The translations under genes were made by a program, and so were the position numbers. Shown here piece after piece: positions 20,521-29,173 of a DNA stretch of 64,000 nucleotides (position 1 is the stretch's first letter; the number at the start of each line of letters is the position of its first letter). The stretch is from RUG11551 sp045586185 (GTDB lineage: Bacteria > Planctomycetota > Planctomycetia > Pirellulales > Thermoguttaceae). The stretch lies in the NCBI GenBank assembly GCA_045586185.1, contig JAZMZV010000015.1, positions 18,290-82,289 of the forward strand, written 5' to 3'. A model generated the notes under the pieces. The model ran no database searches. It saw only the letters and a program-made list of their open reading frames with translations, and was not told where the DNA came from.

Positions 20521-20738
20521 CGCTTGCGCGGGGACTGCGGCGGCTTGACGCCGCCTTGTCCAATGACCCGCTAATAGCCGTGGATGAGCCGGGACTCGTC
20601 AGTCCCCTGCCGCAAAAGATAAATTTTAAGCCGCAAAGAACGCAAAGGACGCATAGTTTTTAAAACTTCGCGAACATCCTCCGCAACTCCGCGTCTCCGC
20701 GTGAGATTTCCGGGGGCTTACGCACCCCGGCTCGCCTA
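20521..20738 (-). repeat. composite modular intergenic element, full copy (reverse)
   Basis: Read on the minus strand the modules are as follows. First comes a GCCGGGG/CCCCCGG hairpin (20708-20738), then three GCGGAG octamers (20677-20700) and CTTTGCG-type nonamers (20631-20652). A variable hairpin follows, preceded by GCGGCAGGGGACTG (20591-20616, stem GGGACT/AGTCCC). Last is a GGCGGC/GCCGCC hairpin with conserved flanks (20521-20563). The same module order occurs at 52416-52617. No gene is visible in 20272-20758. Confidence 0.75.
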
Positions 20739-20758
20739 AAATCGTGTACTAGCGGCGC

Positions 20759-22246
20759 CTACTCCGCCGTAAACTTCAGTACAATGTCCTTACCGGTCGA
20801 CATGGCATCGGTTTTCGGCAGGAGAATGAAGTTGTCGGTAATCGTCGCGTGGAGATCTTTGCTGGATTCGTCAACGACGACGTTCTTAATGCGTTTGGGC
20901 AGGAACTGGAAGATCGGGCGACCGTCTTTGGTCGGCTCTTCTTTGCAGACGCCCTTGAACGAGTCCGCGCCGTTGAGCGGGACGATCGTCAGCGTCCATT
21001 CCGTTCTGCCGTCGTCAAGCTTCTTCGACGTCAGCTTCTGCTTCCAGGCTTTGTTGTTGGGCTTCATCGCGTTCTGCCAGGCGGGGTCGCCGTACAGAGC
21101 AACCATGTTCTGATCAAATCCCATGCAGTAAACGAATTCCAGCGTCTTTTTATCCAAAGACTTGAACTTCTCCATCTCTTCTTCCGACAGCTTCGGCATG
21201 ATCTGAATCATGTTCATCTGGTTCAGCCCGCCGGTAAACCCTCTCGCGTTGACGTATTCCGGGAAAATGCGGTTGATGTGCCACGTAATCGCCTGATTGT
21301 TGGCGAAGAAGGCTTCAGCAGCGGTAAAGCGACCGGGCTGCTCGACGTAATAGTCTCTCAGACCCCAGCCCATGTACCCGAAGAAGGTGGGCTGAACGTA
21401 TCCCGCCATCATGTTGACGCCGCCGGAATGAATGTGCGCCAGCGCCATCGCGTCCGGCCCGTCGATGTTGCCAATGAGGCAGTTCCCGACAGCCAGATAA
21501 ACCTTGGAATTCGTATGCGTGATGGGGAACTCTTCCTTGTCTTTGGTTCTACCGTAAAGCTGACCGTTTTTGGAGAAGAAATAGCCGTTTTCGTAGCTGT
21601 AGCCGATTTGCCAGTCGCGGGGCGAGGCGTGCCCGGAGGTCATGAAAAGCTGATTCTTCCCGTAGGCGTCGGCGAGGGCGTGCGTTGTGTCGTCGGGTCC
21701 GTCGCGGCGTTCCTGATACGCGCCGTCAGCATCCTTGATTCCGTAATGGTTTTTCGTCCCTTCAGAATACCAGACGCCGGACTTGAACTTGGTCAAATTG
21801 ACGCCGAACCCGGCGCAGCAGGTGTCGACTTTCATATCCGGCGCAGCAATGATTCGATTGACGTCGTTGACGTCGTACCCGGTCAGAATCGCCCAAATCG
21901 CGTCCGTATACGGGTCAGGGTCGAGGTTTCGGGCGGTGATGTGACAGAACTGAACGAAAATCTGGTTGGCTTCTTCGTACTTGGCGACAAAGCAGATGTA
22001 CGTCGGCTGGAGTTTCTGCAGTTCCGGCAGGCTCTTGATGGGCATTTCTTCCCACGTAACGACCTGGACGTCGAACTTCTCGCTGTGCTTTTTCTTCAGA
22101 GCGTCTATCGCCGCGCTCCAGTCGGAGTCGGCAAGCGTACTCTGACTGACGCAGATCGCGTATACCGGTTTTTCGGATTCCTGAGCGCTGACAGCGCTGC
22201 AAAGGGTAAAAATCGCGCTCAAGGCGATGAACAAAACTTTTTTCAT
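20759..22246 (-). CDS. secreted clan CD (gingipain/caspase-like) peptidase homologue, copy 1
   Basis: The 495-residue protein starts MKKVLFIALSAIFTLCSAVSAQ, a signal peptide. Residues 25-150 form an alpha/beta region (VYAICVSQS; PYTDAIWAILTGYD). The best candidate catalytic pair is H206 in MTSGHAS and C256 in AVGNCLIG. Each is preceded by a hydrophobic strand, and the Cys is followed by AMALAHIHSGGVN, the order seen in C25/caspase-type cysteine peptidases. The assignment is by motif pattern, not strong similarity, so a non-peptidase role is possible. Its ATG overlaps the stop of a small upstream gene. A paralogue lies at 24440-25804. Confidence 0.65.
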   Translation of the reverse strand: MKKVLFIALSAIFTLCSAVSAQESEKPVYAICVSQSTLADSDWSAAIDALKKKHSEKFDVQVVTWEEMPIKSLPELQKLQPTYICFVAKYEEANQIFVQFCHITARNLDPDPYTDAIWAILTGYDVNDVNRIIAAPDMKVDTCCAGFGVNLTKFKSGVWYSEGTKNHYGIKDADGAYQERRDGPDDTTHALADAYGKNQLFMTSGHASPRDWQIGYSYENGYFFSKNGQLYGRTKDKEEFPITHTNSKVYLAVGNCLIGNIDGPDAMALAHIHSGGVNMMAGYVQPTFFGYMGWGLRDYYVEQPGRFTAAEAFFANNQAITWHINRIFPEYVNARGFTGGLNQMNMIQIMPKLSEEEMEKFKSLDKKTLEFVYCMGFDQNMVALYGDPAWQNAMKPNNKAWKQKLTSKKLDDGRTEWTLTIVPLNGADSFKGVCKEEPTKDGRPIFQFLPKRIKNVVVDESSKDLHATITDNFILLPKTDAMSTGKDIVLKFTAE

Positions 22247-22437
22247 GGCAGTTTTTCGGACGGCTTGACGTCCGCGGTTAAAGGTGAGGGAACAGAGGCG
22301 GGGGAATTGGAACTGGCGTCCGACGTTGGCGCGGGTTCCGAATCGCTCGACTTGTCTGCTGACGGCGCATCGTCCCAAAACGAATTGAATTCGTCCCAAA
22401 CCTCTGGATAATCTTCGCAATAATAAGGAATAACCAT
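22243..22437 (-). CDS. small acidic protein translationally coupled to the peptidase homologue
   Basis: The 64-residue product begins MVIPYYCEDYPEVWDEF and continues into a Ser/Pro/Asp-rich tail. Its stop overlaps the ATG of the next gene (ATGA), a typical coupling arrangement. Codon choice resembles the neighbouring genes. No SD is seen, and an AGTTGCG heptamer repeat lies 13 bases upstream. No family is recognised. It could be a leader peptide that controls translation of the secreted protein, or a small partner protein; it may also be a chance ORF. Confidence 0.45.
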   Translation of the reverse strand: MVIPYYCEDYPEVWDEFNSFWDDAPSADKSSDSEPAPTSDASSNSPASVPSPLTADVKPSEKLP

Positions 22438-22450
22438 TTGGCTTACAATT

Positions 22451-22476
22451 AGTTGCGAGTAACGAGTTGCGAGATG
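22451..22476. repeat. AGTTGCG heptamer repeat
   Basis: Units AGTTGCG, AGTAACG, AGTTGCG and a partial unit, in the same orientation relative to the downstream minus-strand gene as at ldhA and pyk. Confidence 0.85.
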
Positions 22477-22588
22477 GCGAGGCGCCGCTCGTTACTCATT
22501 TATTGGTACTGAACAATATTAATTATAACAACAAAGACGGTTTATACAAGAGGACAGGCGGGAATTTCGGGAAAAATTTGGGGAGGTG

Positions 22589-22691
22589 TGCAGGTCAGTC
22601 CGCACACGGATTTGACGGATTAAACGGATTATCGCCGATTGGTTAATGAAAGGCGGTAACGCAGCGAGTGAAACGAGCGAAGTTACGCTTT
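22589..22691 (+). repeat. ACGGATT element plus an inverted GTAACG/GTTACG element
   Basis: A single ACGGATT nonamer element (22589-22645) is followed at once by GGCGGTAACGCAGCGAG...GCGAAGTTACGCTT (about 22650-22691). That segment is an imperfect palindrome whose flanks are repeated at 52309-52351 with a different centre. Confidence 0.65.
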
Positions 22692-22791
22692 GTTTGAAGG
22701 GTGAAAAACGCAATGCGTAAGTCGAAAACCTTCCCGGGTCGCGGACGAAGTCCGCAAAAGAAATATTTTTTTCTTTTCTGTCCGCTCCCCT

Positions 22792-23274
22792 TTATTCTTC
22801 AACCGGCTCGTCGGGTTCCGGTTCTTCCTTTGGAAGAGAATAATAATAGTCTTCGATTCGCTTACGAATGGCGCGGTCTTTGTCAGTATAAAAGCAGGAT
22901 ACGTACTGACCCATTTTCGAGTTTACGATGATTTGATCTGTCCAAATATTAATGATCAACCAGTCATCTGTATCCTGTCCGGAATAAAGTTCCATCCACG
23001 GATAATAAGAAACGACTGAGATGTGATACCATCTTGTGGTAGATTTCCATTCGACAATGTCGTTGAACAGTTCGGAATCTTTGGGTATTACAAATGAGCG
23101 AGTTTCTCGGTCGCTTTCAAGTCTGAATGAACATTTAATATCTTCGTTTATAGGCGTCTGAATGCTAAACGGCGCAATCAATTTTAAGGAAACGCACAAC
23201 GAGAATAAGCATAGTACAATTCCAGCCGCGATAATAAATCCCCAGTATAACCGCTTATTCGATTTTGTTTCCAT
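22792..23274 (-). CDS. single-pass membrane protein of unknown function
   Basis: This 160-residue protein has a short basic start (METKSNKR), one transmembrane helix at about residues 9-32 (YWGFIIAAGIVLCLFSLCVSL) and an extracytoplasmic domain rich in aromatic residues (WYHISVVSYYPWMELYSG). The C-terminus is acidic (EEPEPDEPVEE). I do not recognise a family. The following 580 bases are non-coding as far as I can see, so it appears to be monocistronic. Confidence 0.6.
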   Translation of the reverse strand: METKSNKRLYWGFIIAAGIVLCLFSLCVSLKLIAPFSIQTPINEDIKCSFRLESDRETRSFVIPKDSELFNDIVEWKSTTRWYHISVVSYYPWMELYSGQDTDDWLIINIWTDQIIVNSKMGQYVSCFYTDKDRAIRKRIEDYYYSLPKEEPEPDEPVEE

Positions 23275-23857
23275 ATCGATATCCTGACTTAATGAAATTT
23301 CTGTTGTAAACGACCAAGAGCGTTTACAACCAGAGTTTGACTAACTGGCTATAATAACAATGGATTCAATCCAGCGTTAAGTATAGTCTATTCCACAATA
23401 ATTACAAGAGGGGATAATGTTCATGTTAATTATAGTTGCTGATAATTTTCACGACGTCAAAGAATCAGTAAACGACGGTTTCAAACTATGTAACAGATTG
23501 CAAATTGCATCTTCCCGAAAAGAATGTTATTTCCAATTGCGTCACATATATTGAAAACGCGTCAACGATAAGGCATTTAAGCTTCAATTTGTTATTTTAA
23601 CAAGATAAGCCGTCTTATCATAATGCAAACAGCAATAAAAGGGTTTAAAAATTTTTTTACAAAATTTCAAAAATGGCGTAACCTTTTCATTGCGGCAGGT
23701 GTATCAAATAACAGAAAACGGATTTTTGATAAAGATTGTTCAGCGCTTAACATATATCACACAAAGAATCGTATTCTGATCAGCGCTTTATTTGCTCAGG
23801 CGCAAGGTTATTGAATGAGCATTTTATCAACTCGCTTCATTATTTAAGGAGAATATT
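23275..23857. other. AT-rich gap without a convincing gene
   Basis: The region is clearly more AT-rich than its surroundings. One 45-codon frame at 23417-23554 has a purine-rich AAGAGGGG just before its ATG but no recognisable product. No tRNA-like or repeat structure was seen. It probably contains the promoter and leader of the PepSY-like gene. Confidence 0.5.
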
Positions 23858-24289
23858 ATGAAACATTTCTTGGTATTGGCGCTCTCGATTGTTGCGTTGT
23901 GCGGTATTGCAATGGCCGCTCGTGGAACTGCAATTGATTTCGGACAGCTTCCGCAGAAATCTCAGGCGTTTGTTACGGACAACTTTTCCAAAGCCGACGT
24001 CGCCTCTGTCACGAAAGAACAGGACGACAACGATTACGACGTCGTCTTTACCAACGGCGTTAAGGTTGAGTTCGACCGCAACGGCGAATGGGACAGCGTC
24101 AAAGGTAACGGCATTTCTGTCGCTTTCGCTCCCAAAGCGATTCATGATTTCCTGAACGAAAAGCACGCTGGCGTCAAAGTCGTCGAGATTGACCGCGACT
24201 TCAGAGACAAAGAAATTGAGGTTAAACTTGCCGACGGCATCGAAATCGAGTTCGACTGGAACGGGAATTTCAAGCGTTACGACCGATAA
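23858..24289 (+). CDS. secreted PepSY-like protein
   Basis: The 143-residue protein has a signal peptide (MKHFLVLALSIVALCGIAMA) and two tandem halves of the PepSY-like type. Each half has a helix followed by a three-strand hairpin: VASVTKEQDDNDYDVVFTNG then FDRNGEWDSVKG; VVEIDRDFRDKEIEVKLADG then FDWNGNFKRYDR. Such domains occur in periplasmic or extracellular proteins and some inhibit proteases. A strong SD (AAGGAG) lies upstream. It is flanked by the two paralogous peptidase-like genes, with a bidirectional terminator after it, so a regulatory link to them is possible but unproven. Confidence 0.8.
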   Translation: MKHFLVLALSIVALCGIAMAARGTAIDFGQLPQKSQAFVTDNFSKADVASVTKEQDDNDYDVVFTNGVKVEFDRNGEWDSVKGNGISVAFAPKAIHDFLNEKHAGVKVVEIDRDFRDKEIEVKLADGIEIEFDWNGNFKRYDR

Positions 24290-24383
24290 TCTTCGGAACT
24301 GTTACAAGACCAACAAATAGATAGTCGCAGAAGAACCGGTGCGTAGAGTCGTTTCACACGCCGACCGCCGCAACGGTTAAAGA

Positions 24384-24415
24384 AAAAGCGTCCCTGAAAA
24401 GGGACGCTTTTCTGT
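24384..24415. terminator. bidirectional rho-independent terminator
   Basis: A perfect 9-bp stem AAGCGTCCC/GGGACGCTT with a six-base loop is flanked by AAAA on the left and TTTTCTGTTT on the right. It serves the converging PepSY-like gene and the peptidase homologue. Confidence 0.85.
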
Positions 24416-24439
24416 TTCTATCGGTATTCGTTTTGAATG

Positions 24440-25804
24440 TTATTCCGCAATAAAGCGAATCTGGACCGGTTCGCCGTCGCGGCATTTGTCCGGGGCAGAA
24501 AGGAGAATGAAGTTGTCTGTAACGACCGCGTCGTAGGGGTTGCCGTCCTGAATTTCGACGCCCTTGACGCGCTGCGGCAGGAACTGGAAAATTGGGCGGC
24601 CGCCGCGCTGCGATCCGTTGTAGGAAAGCAGTTTGAACGAGTCTTTACCTTTAAGCGGGGTAACGGTCAGCGTCCATTCCGTCTTTCCGTTGTCGAGAGC
24701 TTTGGACGTCAGTTCCTGTTTCCAGCCGCTGTCCTGCGCCTGAATTTTGTTCTGCCACGCCGGGTCGCCGTAAATGGCGACAACGTTCTGGTCGTACTCC
24801 AGCCCGCTTTTCATCTGTCTTGGGCAGTCCTCGCGGTTGAGATTCCAGGTCAGCGCCTGATTGTTGGCGTAGAACGCTTCCGCGACGGTGAACCGCCCGG
24901 GCTGTTCGACGTAATAGTCCAGCATGCCCCAGCCCATGTATCCGAACCAGCTCGGAACGACGTATCCAACCTGCGTATTGACGCCGGCGGAATGAATCAG
25001 AGCCAGAGCCATCGCGTTTTCGCCGTCAATCCCGCCGATAAGGCAGTTGCCGACGCCCAGGTGGATTTTGGAGTTGGTTTGAGTAATCGGGAATTTGTCG
25101 CCGGTAACGGGTCGGCCGAATAGCTGCCCTTTTTCCGAGACGAAAAAGCCGTTTCTGTACGTGTATCCAATCATCCAGTCGTGAGTCGAGGCGTGTCCGG
25201 ACGTAACAAAAACCTGATTCTGCGCCATCGCGTCGGCAATGGGCTGAGTCGTGTCGGCGGGACCGTCGGCTTTCTCGACGATTTCCTTGCCCTTCTCTTT
25301 GGAAACGACTTTGCCTTTGACCAGCTCGTCGTAGCAGATTCCGGAGTCAAAGGCGTTGAGCGGGACTTCGGTCGCAGCGCACAGAGTTGTAACAGTCATA
25401 TCAGGCGCGGCGACGATACGCAGCGCGTCCGCCGGTTCAAACCCGGTCAGAATCGCCCAAATCGCGTCTGTGTACGGGTCGTCGTCCAGCTGGCGGGTAA
25501 GCTTATGGCACGCGACGACAAACGCGGGTTTCGCCTCGGACGGCTGGCAGACAAAGCAGATGTACGTCGGCTGCTGTTCTTTCAACGCCGGAAGAGCGTC
25601 TGAGATTTCTTTCCAGAGAACGACTTTAACGTCAAACTTCTCGGCGTACTTGTCTTTCAGAGCCGTAACGACCGGCGCCCAGTCCGCGTTCGCGTTGGTT
25701 TGATCGCTGACCACGACGCTGTATACCGGCTTGACCGGCTCTGCGGCAAAAACCGAAACGCTAATAACGATAGCGGCTAAAAATGATGCAATAAAGTTTT
25801 TCAT
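24440..25804 (-). CDS. secreted clan CD (gingipain/caspase-like) peptidase homologue, copy 2
   Basis: This 454-residue paralogue of the protein at 20759-22246 has its own signal peptide (MKNFIASFLAAIVISVSVFAA). The candidate His (H204, TSGHAS) and Cys (C254, VGNCLIG) have exactly the same spacing of 50 residues as in copy 1. The shared core includes PYTDAIWAILTG, GYMGWG, YYVEQPGRFT and a C-terminal strand-rich domain (GRPIFQFLPQRVKG). It is shorter because a stretch of about 35 residues after NREDCP is absent. Peptidase activity is inferred from motif order. A degenerate inverted pair of heptamer repeats lies upstream. Confidence 0.65.
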   Translation of the reverse strand: MKNFIASFLAAIVISVSVFAAEPVKPVYSVVVSDQTNANADWAPVVTALKDKYAEKFDVKVVLWKEISDALPALKEQQPTYICFVCQPSEAKPAFVVACHKLTRQLDDDPYTDAIWAILTGFEPADALRIVAAPDMTVTTLCAATEVPLNAFDSGICYDELVKGKVVSKEKGKEIVEKADGPADTTQPIADAMAQNQVFVTSGHASTHDWMIGYTYRNGFFVSEKGQLFGRPVTGDKFPITQTNSKIHLGVGNCLIGGIDGENAMALALIHSAGVNTQVGYVVPSWFGYMGWGMLDYYVEQPGRFTVAEAFYANNQALTWNLNREDCPRQMKSGLEYDQNVVAIYGDPAWQNKIQAQDSGWKQELTSKALDNGKTEWTLTVTPLKGKDSFKLLSYNGSQRGGRPIFQFLPQRVKGVEIQDGNPYDAVVTDNFILLSAPDKCRDGEPVQIRFIAE

Positions 25805-25842
25805 AAGTGTAATTTGGGTAAAGGGGGTTAGTTTAATATGGT

Positions 25843-26013
25843 AAGTTGCGAGTTGCGAGTAGCGAGTTGCGAGAATAAATCTCAGAAGCGCCAGCGTTCT
25901 GCTAGAACTGCTTTCACGGTTCAATATTTGCAGGCGTAGGTAAAACCTACGTATCGAGAAAATCAAGCTCCGCACAAAAATCTCTCGCAACTCGCAACTC
26001 GCAACTCGTTACT
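25843..26013. repeat. inverted pair of AGTTGCG heptamer repeats
   Basis: Units on the left (25843-25873, AGTTGCG) face units on the right (25982-26013, CTCGCAA), about 110 bases apart. The right array overlaps the stop codon of the phosphodiesterase gene. Confidence 0.85.
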
Positions 26014-26983
26014 CTCCGTAGACCGCTTCGATGAGGACTTCCGGGTAGTCGGTGGCGAAGGAGGTAATGCCGAGGTCGAGCAGGCGCTTGTACGTTTCGA
26101 CTTTGTCGCCCTGCGACCACGTAATGACTTGGAAGACGATTCCGCGGTCGGCGCATTCCTTGTTCATTTCCACCAACTTGGCGCTCGACGGCGTGAATGG
26201 GTCGTCTTTGGACAAGTCCGTTTGAATGTGACAGTTCAGGTGATTCATGCCGCGGAAGTTGTTGGCGCGAAACTCCTCGAATCGCTTTTCCAGATTCTCC
26301 GGGCTGAACTTGCCCCAGACAATTCCCATCCAGTGCATTCCGCAGCCGTCGGGAATGATGTCGTTCCATTCGAGAATCTTCTTATAGGAACCGCTCGTAT
26401 AGAACGCCTGCTTTTGCAGTCCGTAAGCGCGCACGAGCTGGGCGATCAGCTCCGCCTGCGAGCGGGACAGCCCCTTTTCGTCGATGTAAAGAATCCGTTC
26501 CGGCGATCCCTTCATGGCGGCAAAGACCGATTCCAGCGTCGGCATTCGTTCCGGGCTGAACTGGTCGCCGAGGTACTTCCCAACGTCCAGCCGGCGGACT
26601 TCGTCCCACGTCAGGTCGTGGACAGTTTTGTTTTTGATCTCGTCCGTTTCGTGCTTGAGGATTCGCCCCAGTTTGCCGTCGTGAAAGCAGACGGGAATGC
26701 CGTCTTTGGTAAACTGGACGTCGCATTCCGGGAACGCGCCGAGATTCCACGCCCAAAGAAAGGTTTCCAGCGTGTTTTCCGGACGCGAATTCCCGCCGCC
26801 GCGATGAAAGTTGAGCATGTACTTTACGTCCTTTGCCGCAACGGGCGGAAACTGAATCGGGGACGGCGGCAGCGGCGCTGGAGCCGGCGCGTCGTACGCC
26901 AGCGCAAACCCGTTCGCAGACGTCAGCAGACATCCCGCGCCCAGAATCGCAGCGCTTGATAAAAATTCTCGGCGAGTCGCCAT
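26009..26983 (-). CDS. Tat-exported glycerophosphodiester phosphodiesterase family protein
   Basis: The 324-residue protein has a twin-arginine leader (ATRREFLSSAAILGAGCLL). The GDPD TIM-barrel motifs are present: H60-R61, PENT at 68-71, E86-C-D88 and H101-D102, which give the two catalytic His and the metal ligands. The family hydrolyses glycerophosphodiesters to glycerol-3-phosphate and an alcohol, but some members act on other phosphodiesters. Good SD (AAAGGAG). The TAA stop lies within the first unit of a heptamer repeat. Confidence 0.87.
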   Translation of the reverse strand: MATRREFLSSAAILGAGCLLTSANGFALAYDAPAPAPLPPSPIQFPPVAAKDVKYMLNFHRGGGNSRPENTLETFLWAWNLGAFPECDVQFTKDGIPVCFHDGKLGRILKHETDEIKNKTVHDLTWDEVRRLDVGKYLGDQFSPERMPTLESVFAAMKGSPERILYIDEKGLSRSQAELIAQLVRAYGLQKQAFYTSGSYKKILEWNDIIPDGCGMHWMGIVWGKFSPENLEKRFEEFRANNFRGMNHLNCHIQTDLSKDDPFTPSSAKLVEMNKECADRGIVFQVITWSQGDKVETYKRLLDLGITSFATDYPEVLIEAVYGE

Positions 26984-27023
26984 GGTTTGTTACTCCTTTC
27001 GAAATGGGAAATATTTTTTTTGA

Positions 27024-27142
27024 TAGCTACTAGCTTGTAGCTTCTAGCCTCTAGCTTTATTATTTTTGATTCCAGCGTTAAATATTTATGCTGAGAACTA
27101 TGAAATCCAAGCTAACAGCTAGCAGCTAATAGCTTCTGAGCT
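27024..27142. repeat. inverted pair of TAGCTTC heptamer repeats
   Basis: Five units TAGCTAC, TAGCTTG, TAGCTTC, TAGCCTC, TAGCTTT (27024-27058) face AGCTAAC, AGCTAGC, AGCTAAT, AGCTTCT (27110-27137). Both have a 7-base period and opposite orientation. The family recurs at 33713 and 44060. Confidence 0.85.
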
Positions 27143-27217
27143 GTTTTATTCTCAATATATCCCAACTCGCCGGACGTTTCAACCCCCCCGGGTGTAAAAA
27201 AACAGATTTTTGAACGA

Positions 27218-27880
27218 TTATTCGTCTTTTGGTTGACAGGGAGAAAACAGCCACATGACAGAGCGTAAGAATTTCGTAAATCCTGAACCGGATTGCTCCT
27301 CCTCGTCCGGCAGAACCAGGATTTCTCGAATCGTCGCAACTCCAAACGCTTTGACAACAGATTCAATAGGAGCGTCCGAATTGCTGTCCGTTAGCTTGAA
27401 CTTCAGTTCATAATTGTCGCAAAACGGCATGACGCCCCCGGCGGAGAAATCCGTTTTTTCCTCGGCGACGACAGCGCCGTTTGAATCGAAGAACTCCATC
27501 GCCAGCGGAAACTCGACGAAATAATCCGGGTCGTCTTTATTCTCAGACAATTCAACAATATAGAATTCTCGAAGTTGAGAAAACGACGCCAACTCGACGG
27601 CGCTGTCGCTGCTTTCCATACGGAGCGTCAATCGGCTGAAATTGATTGTTCGGCTTATAGATTCCAACAAATCACAAATAAAGAACGCTTTTTGGCGTTC
27701 GTCTAATTTCTCGTACGATTCAGACCACGTATTGATTATTATAGAAAAAACAGCGCCAGGGTTACTGGATTTCTTGCGATATTTAACAATCGAAATAATA
27801 TCGCGATACATGTCGCTGTTCGTCAGGTTTACTTGGCTCTCGTCGGTCATTGTTAACGCTGAAATCGGGGATTCAATCAA
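27218..27880 (-). CDS. unknown cytoplasmic protein
   Basis: The 220-residue acidic protein has no signal peptide or membrane helix. The N-terminal half is helical (DMYRDIISIVKYRKK; YEKLDERQKAFFICDLLESISR) and the C-terminal half has strands. No family is recognised. Met-11 (MTDESQVN, start at 27850) is an alternative start; neither has an SD. It lies between repeat-rich gaps on both sides. Confidence 0.5.
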   Translation of the reverse strand: MIESPISALTMTDESQVNLTNSDMYRDIISIVKYRKKSSNPGAVFSIIINTWSESYEKLDERQKAFFICDLLESISRTINFSRLTLRMESSDSAVELASFSQLREFYIVELSENKDDPDYFVEFPLAMEFFDSNGAVVAEEKTDFSAGGVMPFCDNYELKFKLTDSNSDAPIESVVKAFGVATIREILVLPDEEEQSGSGFTKFLRSVMWLFSPCQPKDE

Positions 27881-27961
27881 ATAAAGTTATTGAGGAATTA
27901 TAGCGCTAATTTTGAATCTGTACAAGCCCCGCCATCTACCAAAGACGAAGCCAGTAACCTT

Positions 27962-28059
27962 CTCGGATCGCGAGCAAAGCTCGCCGAAGAATTATTTAGC
28001 CACAAAGAACGCAAAGGGCGTAAAGAAACAATCGACGGACGCTTTGCGGCGGAAGCCTC
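27962..28059 (-). repeat. partial composite element
   Basis: A GCGAGC-AAA-GCTCGC hairpin (27970-27984) is followed by CACAAAGAACGCAAAGGGCGTAAAG nonamers (about 28001-28024) and GCTTTGCGGCGGAAGCCTCC (about 28041-28060). The hairpin flank CGGATCGCGAGC matches the element at 50652 in reverse. The GCGGCGGAAGCCTCC segment matches the left end of the RAYT element at 36953. No gene is visible from 27881 to 28309. Confidence 0.65.
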
Positions 28060-28214
28060 CGAAAATCCTCTTTCGCAGTTCACAACCACCGACCTGCTGG
28101 ATCGTGGCTGTCTCAGCCGCCGAAGAAATATTAAACCACAAAGAACACAAATAAATAAGGACGCGAAGCTTTTGACAAGAAAAAATGCGTGCACCCGAGA
28201 TATTCTATATTCTC

Positions 28215-28242
28215 TTGACAACGCTAATATCTCATGTATAAT
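28215..28242 (+). promoter_or_regulatory. consensus sigma-70 promoter
   Basis: A perfect TTGACA (28215-28220) is separated by 16 bases from a perfect TATAAT (28237-28242). It reads toward the membrane-protein gene that starts at 28310. Confidence 0.75.
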
Positions 28243-28309
28243 AAATATTAGGAAATGAAAATATAACAGCTTCCTGTTTCAAACAGCTAATCCCAGAGGA
28301 AACATTTAT

Positions 28310-29047
28310 ATGTCAAATATGCCATCTCTCCCTGACGCCAACCGCTCTCATTTGCTTGAGTTGATCGCTTTGGAAAATCTCGGTAAAAGCTTTCGTAACG
28401 TTTTCATTCTCATTGCGATTACTTTCGCGATTGCAATTGTCGCTCCTGTCGTAAATTGTATATGCAAATTATTTACTCAAAAAGCTTTGACAGAAACATC
28501 GACAGTCTTTTTTCTCATTTGTTGGTTTGGCGGAATGATTTACATTCTGTCCGTTGTAGTTGTGCTGATTCTATTTTTGATTAATATCTGGAATACGCCA
28601 GCGTCTATCGTTCGCGGAGGGGGAATTGGCAAAGTTTTTGTTGGACTGCTAATTGTGTGTCTTGGCGTGGATTTTTGTATTGACGCCATTCCAATTGAAT
28701 ACATGGCAATTCACGGTTTTGTCAGCGCCGTTCTCATTATCGCTGCGGTTATTGTTTATCTGATATATATGAAACGTCTCGCTGGCGCTGTTGGTTCTTC
28801 TCGCGTCAATCGCTGTATGAATTGTTTATTATGCGGCCTCATTCTATGTATTCCTCTGTCTGTCGCAAATACGATGACAGAGAATCTGACAATTCTGACA
28901 ATCGAGTATATCCTGGGAATTATTTTTGGACTTGTTTCTTTCTTCTCCTTTCTGCTTTCATGCTATTTTATGTGGTCAGACATTTCAGCTTTCATTAAAA
29001 ACCAAAGACAGCAAAACGACGATAGTCAACCAGTAAATCAACAGTAG
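28310..29047 (+). CDS. multi-pass membrane protein of unknown function
   Basis: The 245-residue protein has about seven hydrophobic segments (for example VFILIAITFAIAIVAPVV and ISVVVVLILFLINIW-type stretches) and a polar, Gln-rich tail (KNQRQQNDDSQPVNQQ). No signature motif is present and no family is recognised. A consensus promoter lies 70 bases upstream and an AGAGGAAA SD precedes the ATG. It is followed by a separately promoted Sel1 protein. Confidence 0.7.
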   Translation: MSNMPSLPDANRSHLLELIALENLGKSFRNVFILIAITFAIAIVAPVVNCICKLFTQKALTETSTVFFLICWFGGMIYILSVVVVLILFLINIWNTPASIVRGGGIGKVFVGLLIVCLGVDFCIDAIPIEYMAIHGFVSAVLIIAAVIVYLIYMKRLAGAVGSSRVNRCMNCLLCGLILCIPLSVANTMTENLTILTIEYILGIIFGLVSFFSFLLSCYFMWSDISAFIKNQRQQNDDSQPVNQQ

Positions 29048-29101
29048 TATCAGGAGTTTTGTGCATTTGGAAATCGAGACCGTGAATCTTTTTCAATTAT
29101 C

Positions 29102-29129
29102 TTGACTTTTATTCTAAATTGGATACAAT
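29102..29129 (+). promoter_or_regulatory. promoter of the Sel1 gene
   Basis: TTGACT (29102-29107), a 16-base spacer and TACAAT (29124-29129), 45 bases before the ATG at 29174. Confidence 0.6.
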
Positions 29130-29173
29130 ATTATATATTCAACATTTCTTTACCATCCAAAAGGAGATTACAG

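Noticed and set aside
20849..22411. Long plus-strand open frame of 520 codons
   Set aside because: It is antisense to the secreted peptidase homologue, has an Arg/Val/Asp-rich composition typical of a mirrored codon bias, and shows no signal peptide, SD or domain.
23417..23554. 45-codon frame with a purine-rich AAGAGGGG before its ATG
   Set aside because: No recognisable product, AT-rich context and no conserved neighbour; kept only as a note.
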